Shown here: positions 14,301-22,914 of the stretch, piece after piece
Layout of the letters: each line of letters opens with the position of its first letter
Position numbering within the stretch: position 1 is the stretch's first letter
NCBI GenBank assembly: GCA_029204225.1
Contig: CM055096.1
Span: 60,554,957-60,618,956 of the forward strand
Direction: 5' to 3'
Length of the DNA: 64,000 bases
DNA from: Diphasiastrum complanatum
Taxonomy: Eukaryota > Streptophyta > Lycopodiopsida > Lycopodiales > Lycopodiaceae
Program-made: the position numbers and the translations under genes
Notes under the pieces: model-generated
The model's database searches: none
What the model was told of the DNA's origin: nothing
What the model saw: only the letters and a program-made list of their open reading frames with translations

Positions 14301-16463
14301 CTTTGCCAGCCGCATCGATCAAGGGTCTGCTGCCTGGGCCTAACCCCTCTCTGCTGTGTATATGGTGCTCGTGGTCTAGCATGCCCAACGGATGGCTGAT
14401 CCGTGGGTGTGTCACTCTCTCTGGCAACATCTGCCGAAGCATGTGGTGCATCTGCTGCCGAGGAGGAGGGTCGAGAAGCACCCGTTGCTACTGAACCAAC
14501 ATGCTCATCTGATGGTCTTGCTGTTGCTGCGGATGGAACTGAAGGTGCTGTACTAGGCCCTGCACCTGAACCATGCTCTGCCCGTACTGTACTGGGCCCT
14601 ATAGCTGTACCATGCTCTGCCCGTGATGTACTGGGCCCTGCACCTGTACCATGCCCAACCCATGATGTACTACGCCCTGCAACTATACCATGCCCTGCCC
14701 AATATCCATGGTAGGCCCTGCCTGTTTGCCTGTCCCTGTCTAGAACCCTGTGATGCAGTACTGGGCCCGTACATGGTAGACAACCTCTGCAGATCCTCAT
14801 CAGAAATCCTGGGGCAATCAGATATGCCCAATGTCCGCCCATCTGGCCCTCTGACCCGTAGCAAGTGAGCCCTAACCCTGGTGAGTGATCCCGTGAAGTG
14901 ACCACCGCAATGCAAGCATCTCCATCTGCGGGTGCCTGAGCCATGGTGTGTGCCCACATCCCCGTCGGTAAGCTCAACCTCGGCCCAAAGGCCTCGGTCC
15001 CGCACTGACATCGTATCAACACGACCCTAAACCTGCAAACAACAAATAATCAGGCAAACGTTTAGTAGAAAAAAAATACATTGCATTGAACAACATTACT
15101 GAGCTCAAATAGAGCTCAAAATACCAGAGCATGCATCAGAACGATTCCAGTTCACACATTATATCAAGTGCCAAAGAAGAACATGAGATTAGGGTGTGGG
15201 ATAGAATAATTTATGTATGAGGGATAACAAGCGACTGACGTTAGCGTCGGAGTCCGTGCAGGCATAAAGGAGTGCAGTGTGGGCCTAAACCGCTCCCCTA
15301 GCAGATGTTTGCATGATGGTCCACGCCTAAACCCTAAAAAGTATGGAATCAGGGCATGAAAATTGAAATTTGTGATACGGATGTAGACGGGCGGAACGGA
15401 GGTCATAGGAGTTTGTGCAAGCATGTGGAAATGCATTCTAGGCTCAGACATCACCTCACTCGGTTTCCAACAAGCCATTCTGTGAAAATGGCCAAAATAC
15501 ACAAGCTTTTGGAATGTGGTGTTCAAATCTCGCTAGGCGTGTCGTAACGGCTGAAATTGACGCTGTAGGAATCACTGTGGGCGTGAAGAAAGGTGGTCTA
15601 GAGCCAAACTACGCTCGATTTGGTTGCTTACAGCTCAATGTCAACAATTGCAAAAAATCAAGCCTACACTTACCAAATATCGAAAATTGGTCGTTTCGCT
15701 CTCCACGAAGCTCAGACCCACCCGGCACCATGCACACCAACTCCGTATCGTCGAGTAGATGCCTGCCAAGTATTCACTTGCGAAGATTGGACGCCCACAG
15801 CTCTCTGAAAAAAATTTGCCTCCTCCACTGCTGGCGCGGTTCTGTGCGCGAGGAGGAGGCCGAAATTCGGGTTTCTGTTTTTTTTTTTTTTAACGATTCT
15901 GTTCACGATTCGCTGCAGCGAACCGCGATTCCCGAATCGCGAGCTGCAACTATGGTTTCTTATCGGACTCCTTTTTAAGAACCGCTGCCCATGATAATGT
16001 TTCCTCTTGATGCTTTTCGATTTTGTTCTCTAGTTCTTGGAGCTTCATATTGGTAACAAGAACTGGTTCCCCTTGCTTGCGTATTGTTTCTTCTAATGTA
16101 ATGATCCTGGCTTTCATCTTGTGCCGCTTTTCTGTCATGGATTGAATCGTTGCATGGAGCTGCATCATATCTTTCTTCATGGTCCGGTGCTCAATCCTAG
16201 TTGATCAAGATAGGCAAAAACATACTGCTCAAAAGCTTTCGAAGGAATGTATTGATCAGGGAGAGGCAAAATAGGAGCTGAAGGGGTTTTGAGATCAGAG
16301 GCTATGGTGCAAAGAGAGGGGGGGGGATTAGTGTCATTACCAGGTAGCACTGCTGCCAACTTGGGCAGCAGCGCTGCCCTATCAGAGCTGGCAGCGCTGC
16401 TGCCAGTATGGCAGATTTGGCAGCAGACGCGCAGGAAGGGGGTGGGGACTTCCTACATGGAGG

Positions 16464-16521
<58 letters not shown>

Positions 16522-19500
16522 CCTGCATTGAGATTAGTCAAAACAAGAAAGATGATTAATTTTAAAAATTAGTGGTGTGTCTCCCAGTGACTACCTTACT
16601 TCAACAAAGGATAACTTCAATGATCAAATAACTTAAACATTGCCTTCTTGGGTCTAAGCGCAATAAATATTAAACAGGCCAAACTTAGTCCTTATCCGTA
16701 CATAGTTTATATTTAAAATGTCAAACTGGCAATCGTTTGTGCCATAGCGCATATCTGGCATAAAGTTTTCCGCATTCAGGAACCTTAAATCCATTTCAGC
16801 ATTTTGTTTTTGGGACATGGTTTGACTTGGCCTTTAAGGTTGTATTACTGGCACTTGGCTAGAATCCTCTGTGAGAATAATTGATAACTTTGAACACAAC
16901 TGACAGATTGTGGAAAGAGGAGGCTCTGGAAATGTAACATGCTTGAATGTAGGATTACTAGAAACCAAATTTGTGAGGCTGTTGACTTCCAAGAAGTGGT
17001 CTGATACTGTGACCATATTGAATGTAAGAGAGACATGAGTACATCAAGTTGTCTAGTTAATTAAAGCTTTTCTTCATATGATCTCAAAGTCTGACCTATG
17101 TGTCCTACTAGTCAAATAGGCCACCATGTCCTTGAATGTTAAAAGGAAGTCAACAACAGTAGAATGGGTAATGAAAACGGTGTGTAATCTAAGAAACGTA
17201 AAATGCATTTCAATCTAAAAACTGCAATGATATTACTGCAAAGGAGCGCTAGCATTGACTTATAATACCAAAATAGGTTAAAACCCTGATATAAAGGGTC
17301 ATCAAATGTAATGATAGCAGTAAAAAATAACTCAGCAAAATCTGGGAAGCTCTCAAGACAAAATACCAGTGCTTGAAAAACATAAAGATTTATGCTTGAA
17401 GTAGTAAAGAAGAAGCATTGTGAAGTAGGTCTCTGAAATTGAAACTGTCAAATGGAACTTGGAAATTGAAGCTTCGATTGACTCACTGTAGGAAGCTCCA
17501 AATTGTAATCAAAGCCTATAAAAATGTGTGAACTATTGCTCTAACAACTGAACAAGATAACTGGCTGAACATTCGATCTTCATCTCAAGCTTCGCATATC
17601 TGATCGTCAATGTATGCAAGAATCTATGAGCGATCTATCGTAGAAAGATTGGAAATGCATGTAGATATAACTAAATGTCAAAACTTGGGCGCCACAAAAT
17701 TGAATTAGATGAGTATCGGGCTTTGAAATCTTCAGCATTCAACCTTTTGGTGTCAAAAAAATAAAACTGCAAGCTTTCTTCAATGTTGCTTTGAAGCCAA
17801 ATATGCCGTCTGGATCTTGAAATTTTCTCCCTAGCGTTCTTCACCTTTCGATCTGAAAGCTGAAAATCAGATGAAGTCCAATATATTACCTGATGATCTG
17901 ATGTTTGAAGCAAGTAGCATTCTTCATGATTGAATCATTGAAATGGACTTTGGTACCAAGTTATGTAACCTGATAGTGGGAGGGAGCATTGTGGTGACAA
18001 GGAATAGGATACAACCATATGGTTCAAGAATTTTGACTAACACTCTTCATGCTTCCTTTCTATCTCTTTCATTCTTGGTGGGTTCTTGGTACTTTTGGTT
18101 CTCTTGGAGTACCAAAGTTTTGTGGGTTGCGAGATCTATAATGAATGTAAGTTTGTACTTGCTTGAGTGTCTACATTTGAGATAGGACACTCAAAATTGC
18201 TTTTTCACGATCTAGCATTCAAACATGCTTAATGTTTAGAACTTGTCCATTTCAAGCATGACTTTGGAAGATCAAAATTTCAAAATTTTAAGGGGCCAAA
18301 GGGCCCATCATCCATGTGACTAATATGTCCCAATTAGGCCCTGAATGTTTTTTTGACCTAAAGCTTCAGGTAGATGCATGTTAAAACTCCATGCTAGGAT
18401 CCTAAGCATCGTAATCATGGTTACGTACTTACAACACACAACATTATATCAGTCTCTTCTACATTTCTTTTTCAGCTAGTGACCTGAGGCTAACTTTGAC
18501 CAATCTTGTAGCACGGGCAAAGTACTCCCATCTATTTTGCCTAGATTTCAGAATCAACTGAAGCTGAATTTTGTTTATGGCTAGAAAAGCAAAACCTGAA
18601 TTCACCCAATAAAAGGTATTGAAATTGTTGTGAAAAACCTGTATTAAAAAGATAGTTTCTTTGGAGTAAAGCATGTGGTGTATTTCACTATGTTGTTTCT
18701 GTCCTTCAATTAAGGAGTTTGCCAAAATCATGGCTCATCCATATTGTTGTACATTTGATTTTATAGAAAAAAGATATTTTTTTTTACATTACATTGATTT
18801 AACTATTCACATTTCAAGAAATAGATAGTATTGGGAAAATTTTGAAAGATTCTAAATCCTGCTTTTGTAACGAAATAGTTCTCGTCTGTCAACCATCTAA
18901 TAATGATGCTCAACCTATTTATAAGCAATTTCTCGATTGGCCTGGTTATGGCTGCAAGCCAGTGCCCTAGTTTTGGAGCCCAGTATAGCAGCTAACTTAA
19001 TAAAGGTAATGAGTGGACAATACTCAATTTAGCAACATTAACGATACCACAATCAATAAATTGCAAATTAAAGGCCCGAGGTTTTGTCCGGAATATCTAT
19101 ACAAAACTGGTTTCCATGTGTAGATATGGGACACAGCTGGGCAGGAGCGTTTTCAAAGCCTTGGTGTTGCCTTCTACCGTGGTGCAGATTGCTGTGTTCT
19201 TGTGTATGATGTCAATATCATGAAGTCTTTTGACAATCTCAACAACTGGCGTGACGAGTTCCTCATTCAGGTACCATAAGGCGAGCAGTTGGCAATAATT
19301 TTAAGGAATTTGCATGTTTGAAATAGGCCATGAAATTCATGTTAAGGTTGATTAATGCTCTGTGATTTGAACAGGCAAGCCCTTCAGATCCAGAAAACTT
19401 CCCCTTTGTGGTACTTGGAAATAAAATTGACGTGGATGGTGGAAATAGCAGAGTGGTAAATTTCAATCCAAAATTTAGTTACAATATAGTCTTGAATGTG

Positions 19501-19904
19501 CTGAGTTTGAGAATTTTCAGATTACAGGTCAACTGCTATCTCCTGTATACTATCATTATGTTCTTATCTTATAGGTCTCAGACAAAAAGGCCAAGGCTTG
19601 GTGTGCTTCGAAAGGTAACATTCCTTATTTTGAGACTTCTGCCAAAGAAGACTTGGATGTAGATGCTGCCTTTCAATGCATTGCTCAAAATGCTCTGAAG
19701 AATGAGACCGAGGAAGACATGTAAGCTTAGCGCATGCATGCTTTGATGTGTTTTTGGTGCTTTTCAAAAATGAATAGCTAACATGGTTTGTTGACTACAA
19801 TGTATCTAATTGTCTTCTTAACCTGCTATTTCTGCAGTTATCTTCCAGATACAATTGACGTCAGTACTGGAAGAACACAGAGATCATCAACATGCGAGTG
19901 TTAA
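391..19904 (+). CDS. RABG3: Rab7-type small GTPase (RABG3 class), 7 coding exons, 206 aa
   Basis: Coding exons are 391-443, 767-793, 913-1012, 19124-19270, 19375-19455, 19575-19720 and 19838-19904; every intron has GT..AG ends and the phases join cleanly. The 206-aa product has the Rab7 length. Visible motifs are the P-loop GDSGVGKT (15-22), switch I with T40, WDTAGQE (62-68, catalytic Gln67), NKID (125-128), ETSAK (156-160) and a C-terminal Cys-Glu-Cys, the double-geranylgeranylation signal of Rab7. By family, it is a GTP-switched membrane protein that directs late endosome/prevacuole-to-vacuole traffic and vacuole fusion, with GDI, GEF and HOPS partners. The start is the only ATG that gives the family N-terminus. 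Intron 3 is about 18.1 kb and full of transposons; the other introns are 104-323 bp. The coding sequence has no stop or frameshift, so the gene looks functional if the long intron is spliced. The symbol is a class assignment, not a specific orthologue. Confidence 0.95.
2255..2960 (+). mobile_element. Possible 5' end of a decayed LTR retrotransposon (primer-site-like motif plus broken gag-like frame)
   Basis: At 2262-2273 TGGTATTAGAGC closely resembles TGGTATCAGAGC, the Met-tRNA primer-binding site seen intact elsewhere in this window. A frame that begins at the following ATG (2274) is interrupted by several stops through about 2960. No zinc knuckle, protease or polymerase motif is visible, so this rests mainly on the primer-site resemblance. 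It could be chance similarity in AT-rich DNA. Confidence 0.25.
4119..4170 (+). repeat. Short TTTAGAG-type heptamer repeat
   Basis: Several consecutive or near-consecutive TTTAGAG units, interrupted by GTCAGAG and TTAGAG variants, lie in the purine-rich left arm of hAT element A. The unit differs by one base from the plant telomere heptamer TTTAGGG. Confidence 0.6.
4290..7709 (+). pseudogene. hAT transposase pseudogene (BED zinc finger, DUF659, hAT core, acidic C-terminus)
   Basis: Recognisable pieces follow in order. There is a BED-finger-like segment from 4290 ([11 protein letters not shown], then WTCNYC). A DUF659 segment at 4867-5170 carries [12 protein letters not shown], ending at a splice-like G|gttagt. 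An exon from about 5336 to 5530 carries [10 protein letters not shown] and WTPCAAHNI. Then come 5640-5860 ([12 protein letters not shown]), 6121-6410 ([17 protein letters not shown]), 6527-6710 ([17 protein letters not shown]), 6790-7030 (dimerisation region, ISWWDKYG) and an acidic tail ending at 7709. Order and exon borders match the second hAT at 11.8-15.0 kb, so they belong to related families. Many stops and frameshifts show it is dead. Confidence 0.8.
8166..9498 (+). other. Intron stretch with possible LTR-element 5' end; no confirmed gene
   Basis: From about 8802 (TGTTAGGGACCC) the sequence looks like an LTR start. At 9327 an ATG opens a short frame ([12 protein letters not shown], stop after about 35 codons) that resembles the start of a gag or LINE ORF1. 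No primer-binding site or polypurine tract is visible, so I do not assign an element. The right side is cut by the LINE at about 9.5 kb. Confidence 0.25.
9499..9903 (-). pseudogene. LINE reverse-transcriptase fragment
   Basis: The frame includes [18 protein letters not shown] and [13 protein letters not shown], which match the fingers/palm region of L1-type reverse transcriptases (family form CFVDFxKAFD). After about 9590 the similarity stops, and neither the YxDD motif nor the KQGCPLSP block is present. It is a 3'-truncated remnant continuing the endonuclease frame just upstream. Confidence 0.8.
9913..10647 (-). pseudogene. LINE apurinic-type endonuclease domain joined in frame to the start of RT
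   Basis: This 244-residue open frame begins MGLWNCNGI (endonuclease family start WNxxG), then FFTET (catalytic Glu), YFPPE and LTGDFDAR (family form GDFNAR). Towards its C-terminus, [11 protein letters not shown] passes directly into [13 protein letters not shown], the 'P-x-K-x-G-D' entry block of LINE reverse transcriptases. The expected catalytic SDH end of the endonuclease and the linker are absent, so an internal deletion fused the two domains without breaking the frame. Confidence 0.85.
10920..10927. repeat. Left target-site duplication of hAT element B
   Basis: GTTTCTTA stands immediately left of the CATAG terminus and is repeated exactly at 15955-15962. Confidence 0.95.
11334..11375 (+). 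repeat. (CT)n microsatellite in hAT element B
   Basis: An uninterrupted CT dinucleotide run about 42 bp long, in the non-coding region 3' of the transposase gene. Confidence 0.95.
11799..15011 (-). pseudogene. hAT transposase, six exons, nearly complete but with stops and frameshifts
   Basis: Exons on the minus strand are 15011-14073, 13980-13635, 13537-13133, 13034-12865, 12755-12418 and 12305-11799, all with GT..AG introns and matching phases. Exon 1 has a BED zinc finger (WRCLHC, Cys32, Cys35, His49, Cys66) and a 13-residue repeat. Exon 2 has the DUF659/hAT core ([23 protein letters not shown]). Exon 3 has [15 protein letters not shown] and exon 4 has [15 protein letters not shown]. Exon 5 has the dimerisation block (CERNWST). 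Exon 6 is an acidic tail ending in an AT-hook-like RRPRGRPRG. In-frame stops lie at 14156-14158, 13950-13952, 12661-12663, 12538-12540 and 12493-12495. Frame breaks lie in exon 1 (between about 14490 and 14670) and exon 3 (near 13510). By family it would cut and rejoin element ends in the nucleus; as it stands it is inactive. Confidence 0.85.
14545..14740 (-). repeat. 39-bp in-frame minisatellite in transposase exon 1
   Basis: The marker CCATGC recurs at 14571, 14610, 14649 and 14688, giving a 39-bp period and four to five units. On the minus strand each unit encodes 13 residues of the type [13 protein letters not shown], forming a low-complexity linker between the BED finger and the catalytic core. 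Confidence 0.85.
15955..15962. repeat. Right target-site duplication of hAT element B
   Basis: GTTTCTTA directly follows the ACTATG terminus, identical to 10920-10927. Confidence 0.95.
15963..16359 (-). pseudogene. LINE ORF1-like N-terminal part (coiled coil)
   Basis: Two overlapping minus frames occur here. The first, 16359-16177, has [19 protein letters not shown]. The second, from 16180, is rich in Lys/Glu/Leu heptads ([29 protein letters not shown]) and ends at the hAT insertion site. The second frame continues open on the other side of the hAT at 10919 down to about 10740, where [10 protein letters not shown] resembles LINE ORF1 RNA-binding regions. The two frames overlap at an ATGA, which points to a frameshift between them. 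Confidence 0.6.
16468..16519 (+). repeat. (GA)n microsatellite
   Basis: A run of GA dinucleotides of about 52 bp at the probable 5' edge of the LINE. Confidence 0.95.
16531..19123 (+). other. Remainder of Rab7 intron 3, no recognisable element
   Basis: AT-rich DNA with no long open frame, no terminal repeats and no conserved motif that I can name. It ends at the acceptor before 19124. Confidence 0.5.
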
Positions 19905-20450
19905 TTACGTTAGCTATTGAAAATATGAAAATAATCACATGTTGGTGTTCAGTAAACTTCGCATTTTTTTTCCCATGGAGCCCTGGAATTAGGGAGTTCA
20001 TTTTTGCCTTAGCAAAACAGGTATAAGTTTGAAGAGCATTTAGAAAACACATCCAATTCTTTGGCTTACATGAGGCTTGGTAATCTAGCTGTAATTTAAC
20101 TTCTTGTATTGTGCTTTCTCGTCAACATCCTGTTATATTTAGTGTCCAAATAGTTCTTCTGAGTTACTAGACTGTAAAAAGTAATTTCGTGATCTACCAG
20201 TGTCTTCTTTTGTTCGTCTTTCTATTTTTTTTTTTGAAAAACAGACTTTTCATAGCATTGTCTACCTCTAGATAACGTTTGAAGTAGTCACCTGCAACTT
20301 GGTGTATATTTCTGATGAAAGTTTTATGAATGTGATTATTGATGCTAATAATGTGATAAAGCATCTGAGGTTTTGGTGTCAATTCTACTCTTTGCATGAT
20401 CTGCAATAATGGGATTGACCTGAAAAATTATCCTTTCATTACATGGAAGG
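19905..20450 (+). other. 3'UTR / 3' flank of the Rab7 gene
   Basis: This follows the TAA of the Rab7 gene. It is AT-rich with no coding signal, and the polyadenylation site is not certain. It runs into a minus-strand Copia gag remnant at about 20.45 kb. Confidence 0.4.
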
Positions 20451-20862
20451 AAAGCACAAATTTGGAGTTCTTCTAGTATCTACTCCTGCAATCATGTCCA
20501 CGATTTGAATTGACCATGAAGTAATCCGTGACAACTACAAGCAGTCTTCCATCTGTGAATGTCATCTACCCAATGTGATCAAGGCAAAAGCCTTGCCATC
20601 TCTGAGCTTCCATTTAGACATGGCTTGCTTATCGACATTGGGAAATAGTTCGACGCCAACAACTATTTCTCATAGTTCTTTGGCCATCAAAACTACCTTC
20701 ATCTTAAACTTCCAAAGGTGGTAATATGAACCATCTAATTTATCTACCATTACAGCAGACTGTGATTGTGAATCCATTTGAAAGTCAGAGAATTAAGCAT
20801 AATTTGTGTCTACAATATAAGCTCTATGACAGTATCAAATAGTAGAGACTATAGGAATTATA

Positions 20863-20874
20863 GCTCTGATACCA
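20863..20874 (-). other. Primer-binding site (initiator Met-tRNA type) of the minus-strand Copia
   Basis: TGGTATCAGAGC on the minus strand directly abuts the LTR end CCAACA, the standard position for minus-strand primer binding in plant Copia elements. Confidence 0.9.
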
Positions 20875-21521
20875 TGTTGGAAATCGACCAGTTATCATTT
20901 TACAATGACAGATGTACATGAGAGCAGTCAGTCATGCTTGATTAGGGGAGAGTGGATAGCCATAATTTGTGCTTCCTCCTTTAGGCCCCATCACCGCTTT
21001 GGGCCATAACCGCCTTGCTCTGTTAGTGACCTCTAATTAAGATTTGTACTTTTGAAAATGGGTTTAAGACACCATATTGTTATTATCAGTCGCTAAGTCA
21101 ATTCAGTTGAGAAGTTGAAGACTTCGATGTTGAGCTACTTTTGAGAAGATGTCGATGACTTCGACGTGGGAGACTTCGATGTCAATGACGTGGATGTCGA
21201 GCTTGCTCTTGAGAAGATGTCGATGACTTCGACGCCGGAAACTTCGAAGTCGAAGACTTTGATGTTGAGCTTGCTCTTGAGAAGATGTCGATGACTTCAA
21301 CGTCGGAGACTTCGATGTCAATGACCTAAATGTCGAGCTTGCTCTATTTTAAATAATGACCTTCAACGGACACTTCGATGTCGGGAAAATCAAGGAAATA
21401 TTATCATTGACTTTCCTTGTATTTCTGCAGGCTGTGCGACTTTTCAATATATTTACATATAGCAAATGAATGGATTTAGACTAGTGAAGAGATAAAGGAT
21501 GGAGAGGATAGAATTCCAACA
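20875..21521 (-). repeat. LTR (647 bp) with internal minisatellite
   Basis: The ends TGTTGGAA and TTCCAACA are inverted copies. Between 21100 and 21340 there are about three 60-66-bp units built on AAGTCATCGACATCTTCTC (minus-strand reading). The same sequence occurs on the plus strand at 37586-38604. Confidence 0.85.
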
Positions 21522-22753
21522 AGTTCTTAAGGCATCTGCAGAAAATCAGACCCTAAGGAAGATCAAAGCTCTACGCATAGATGGAGAGGGAGAATTTATC
21601 TTCACCGAATGTAGGAGTTTTGCAAGGCCAATATAATACATCAACAACTCACAATGAGCTATTCACCTCAATTCAATGGTGTAGCTGAACGGAAGAATCG
21701 AATACTCATCGAAAGTGCCAAGAGCATGCTGGCCCATGCCTCTCTTTTGAGGAAATTTTGGGCAGAAGCTGTTTCAACAACTATCTACACAATCGATCCA
21801 TCACCAAAGCCCTAAATGGCAAGACATCTTATGAGGTATGGACAAAATCGAAACCATCACTCAAGAATATTGGAATGTTTGGTTGCATTGCTTATGCTCA
21901 GATCCTTGAAGATCTTAGAAAGAAGCTGGATGACAAAAGCACAAAATTGATTTTCGTCTGCTACTCCCCAGATCAAAGGCATACAAGTTCTACAATTTGG
22001 AAACAAAAAAATCATTCACGAGCAGAGATGTCTTTTTTGTGGAAGATCGATTTATCAACCTAGTTCTAGAAAATAAATGCATTCCCTTTTGAGAATGGTT
22101 TTATTTCAAACTCAGCAAACTCGAATGTCTACTTCAAGTCTGTATCGAATATTTTCATCATCATCACTCTCTATATAGATTATACACTATTATTCAATAA
22201 CAATTTGAATCTGATGAAGGAAATGAAATGCATGCTGGCTAAGGAGTACAAAATGACTGATATGGGTCCAGCCCACTATTGTCGCGGAATCGAAATTTTT
22301 TGAATTCGATCCAGCTGATTGATTTTCATTAGTCAACAAAGATACCTCACCAATGTGTTGGAAAAGTATGGAATGACCAATTGCAAATCTAATCTCTTTC
22401 TACTCAACCCTGGACTGAAGCTGTCAAAGGAACAATCTCCCCAAATTAAGGCAGAAAAGGAGGAGATAAAGCAATATCTGTTTCACTCCATCATCGGCTC
22501 ACTGATGTATGCAATGATCTGCACTTGACCCGGCATTGCATATTCGATCAGTTCACTCAGCCAGTTCCTATCAAATCCAGGTTTAGCCCATTACAAAGCA
22601 GTCACAAAAGTCATGAAGTACATCTAGGCAACCAAACATCTTAGCATCTGTTATGGAAGCAACCAAACATCTTAGCATCTGTTATGGAGGCAGCCAACTT
22701 ACCAACATACTTGAAGGATACACAGATGCAGATTGGGCAGGAGATATCGATAT
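21522..22753 (+). mobile_element. Copia pol fragment (integrase, RT, RNase H remnants), plus strand
   Basis: Broken frames show integrase (AERKNRI, NGKTSYEVWTKSKP, FGCIAYA), then an RT palm in which the YxDD block reads YIDYTLL (an Asp lost), then MTDMGPAHYCRGIE. The RNase H entry follows (SIIGSLMYAM, ISSLSQFLSN, DADWAGDI). It has several stops and ends abruptly at the repeat starting near 22754. It lies head-to-head with the minus-strand LTR on its left, so the two come from separate insertions. Confidence 0.8.
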
Positions 22754-22914
22754 CTAGAAATTTTCGATACCAGATCGACTCAAAAAATTCTATATTTTTC
22801 GAGTTAGTATATATTTTCGAGTCATTATTTTTCGAGTTATTGTACATTTTTCAATACTTGTAAATTTCGATACTGTCGCATCCGACCCAACGACTTTGCG
22901 TTGACAGTCCGCCC
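22754..22914 (+). repeat. Dispersed repeat, copy 1 (about 160 bp)
   Basis: It shares an aligned block with 38703-38873, beginning TCTAGAA..TT..GATACCAGATC and ending ...TTGACAGT..GCCC. It includes repeated CTATATTTTT.GAGT.AGTATATATTTT motifs. I estimate it at about 80 percent similar by eye. Confidence 0.7.

Larger units (their letters stand above)
10928..15954 (-). mobile_element. hAT-family DNA transposon B (5,027 bp), inserted in the LINE
   Basis: The termini are a perfect 12-bp inverted repeat (CATAGTTGCAGC), flanked by a perfect 8-bp duplication GTTTCTTA. Subterminal DNA at both ends is packed with the self-complementary motif CGCGATTCG/CGAATCGCG, a typical hAT transposase-binding arrangement. 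The transposase gene is on the minus strand (11799-15011). Removing the element and one duplication copy leaves the host LINE ORF1 frame open across the site. The insertion is therefore later than the LINE. Confidence 0.95.
9500..16530 (-). mobile_element. Non-LTR retrotransposon (LINE, L1-like), minus strand, split by hAT element B
   Basis: Read on the minus strand, an ORF1-like coiled-coil piece lies at 15963-16359 and resumes at 10919-10740. It is followed by an endonuclease domain (10647 to about 9990) and a reverse-transcriptase piece (9903 to about 9590). The order ORF1, endonuclease, RT is that of plant L1-type LINEs. The 3' part (RT catalytic YxDD, RNase H, tail) is missing and no poly-A tail is seen, so both boundaries are approximate. 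The 5' side ends near a (CT)n tract at 16468-16519. The hAT insertion at 10928-15954 separates the two halves of ORF1. Confidence 0.82.
1013..19123 (+). other. Giant intron 3 of the Rab7 gene (about 18.1 kb)
   Basis: The donor is CAG|gtcagt after 1012 and the acceptor tgtag| before 19124. The upstream exon ends within the switch I to switch II segment and the downstream exon starts at the IWDTAGQE motif, so the two are certainly one gene. The interior holds two hAT elements, a LINE and weak LTR-element traces, each listed separately. The stretches 1013-2250 and 2960-3588 show no gene or element I recognise. Confidence 0.92.
20450..21521 (-). mobile_element. Copia element, 5' part (LTR, primer site, gag start), minus strand
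   Basis: On the minus strand an LTR (21521 to 20875, TGTTGGAA...TTCCAACA) is followed at once by the primer-binding site TGGTATCAGAGC (20874-20863). A gag start then follows near 20780 (MDSQSQSAV, then VDKLDGSYYHLWKFKMKVV and MAKEL), broken by a stop soon afterwards. It is truncated near 20.45 kb. The LTR belongs to the family of the 3' LTR at 37586-38604 but lacks about 385 bp near its 3' end. Confidence 0.85.
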
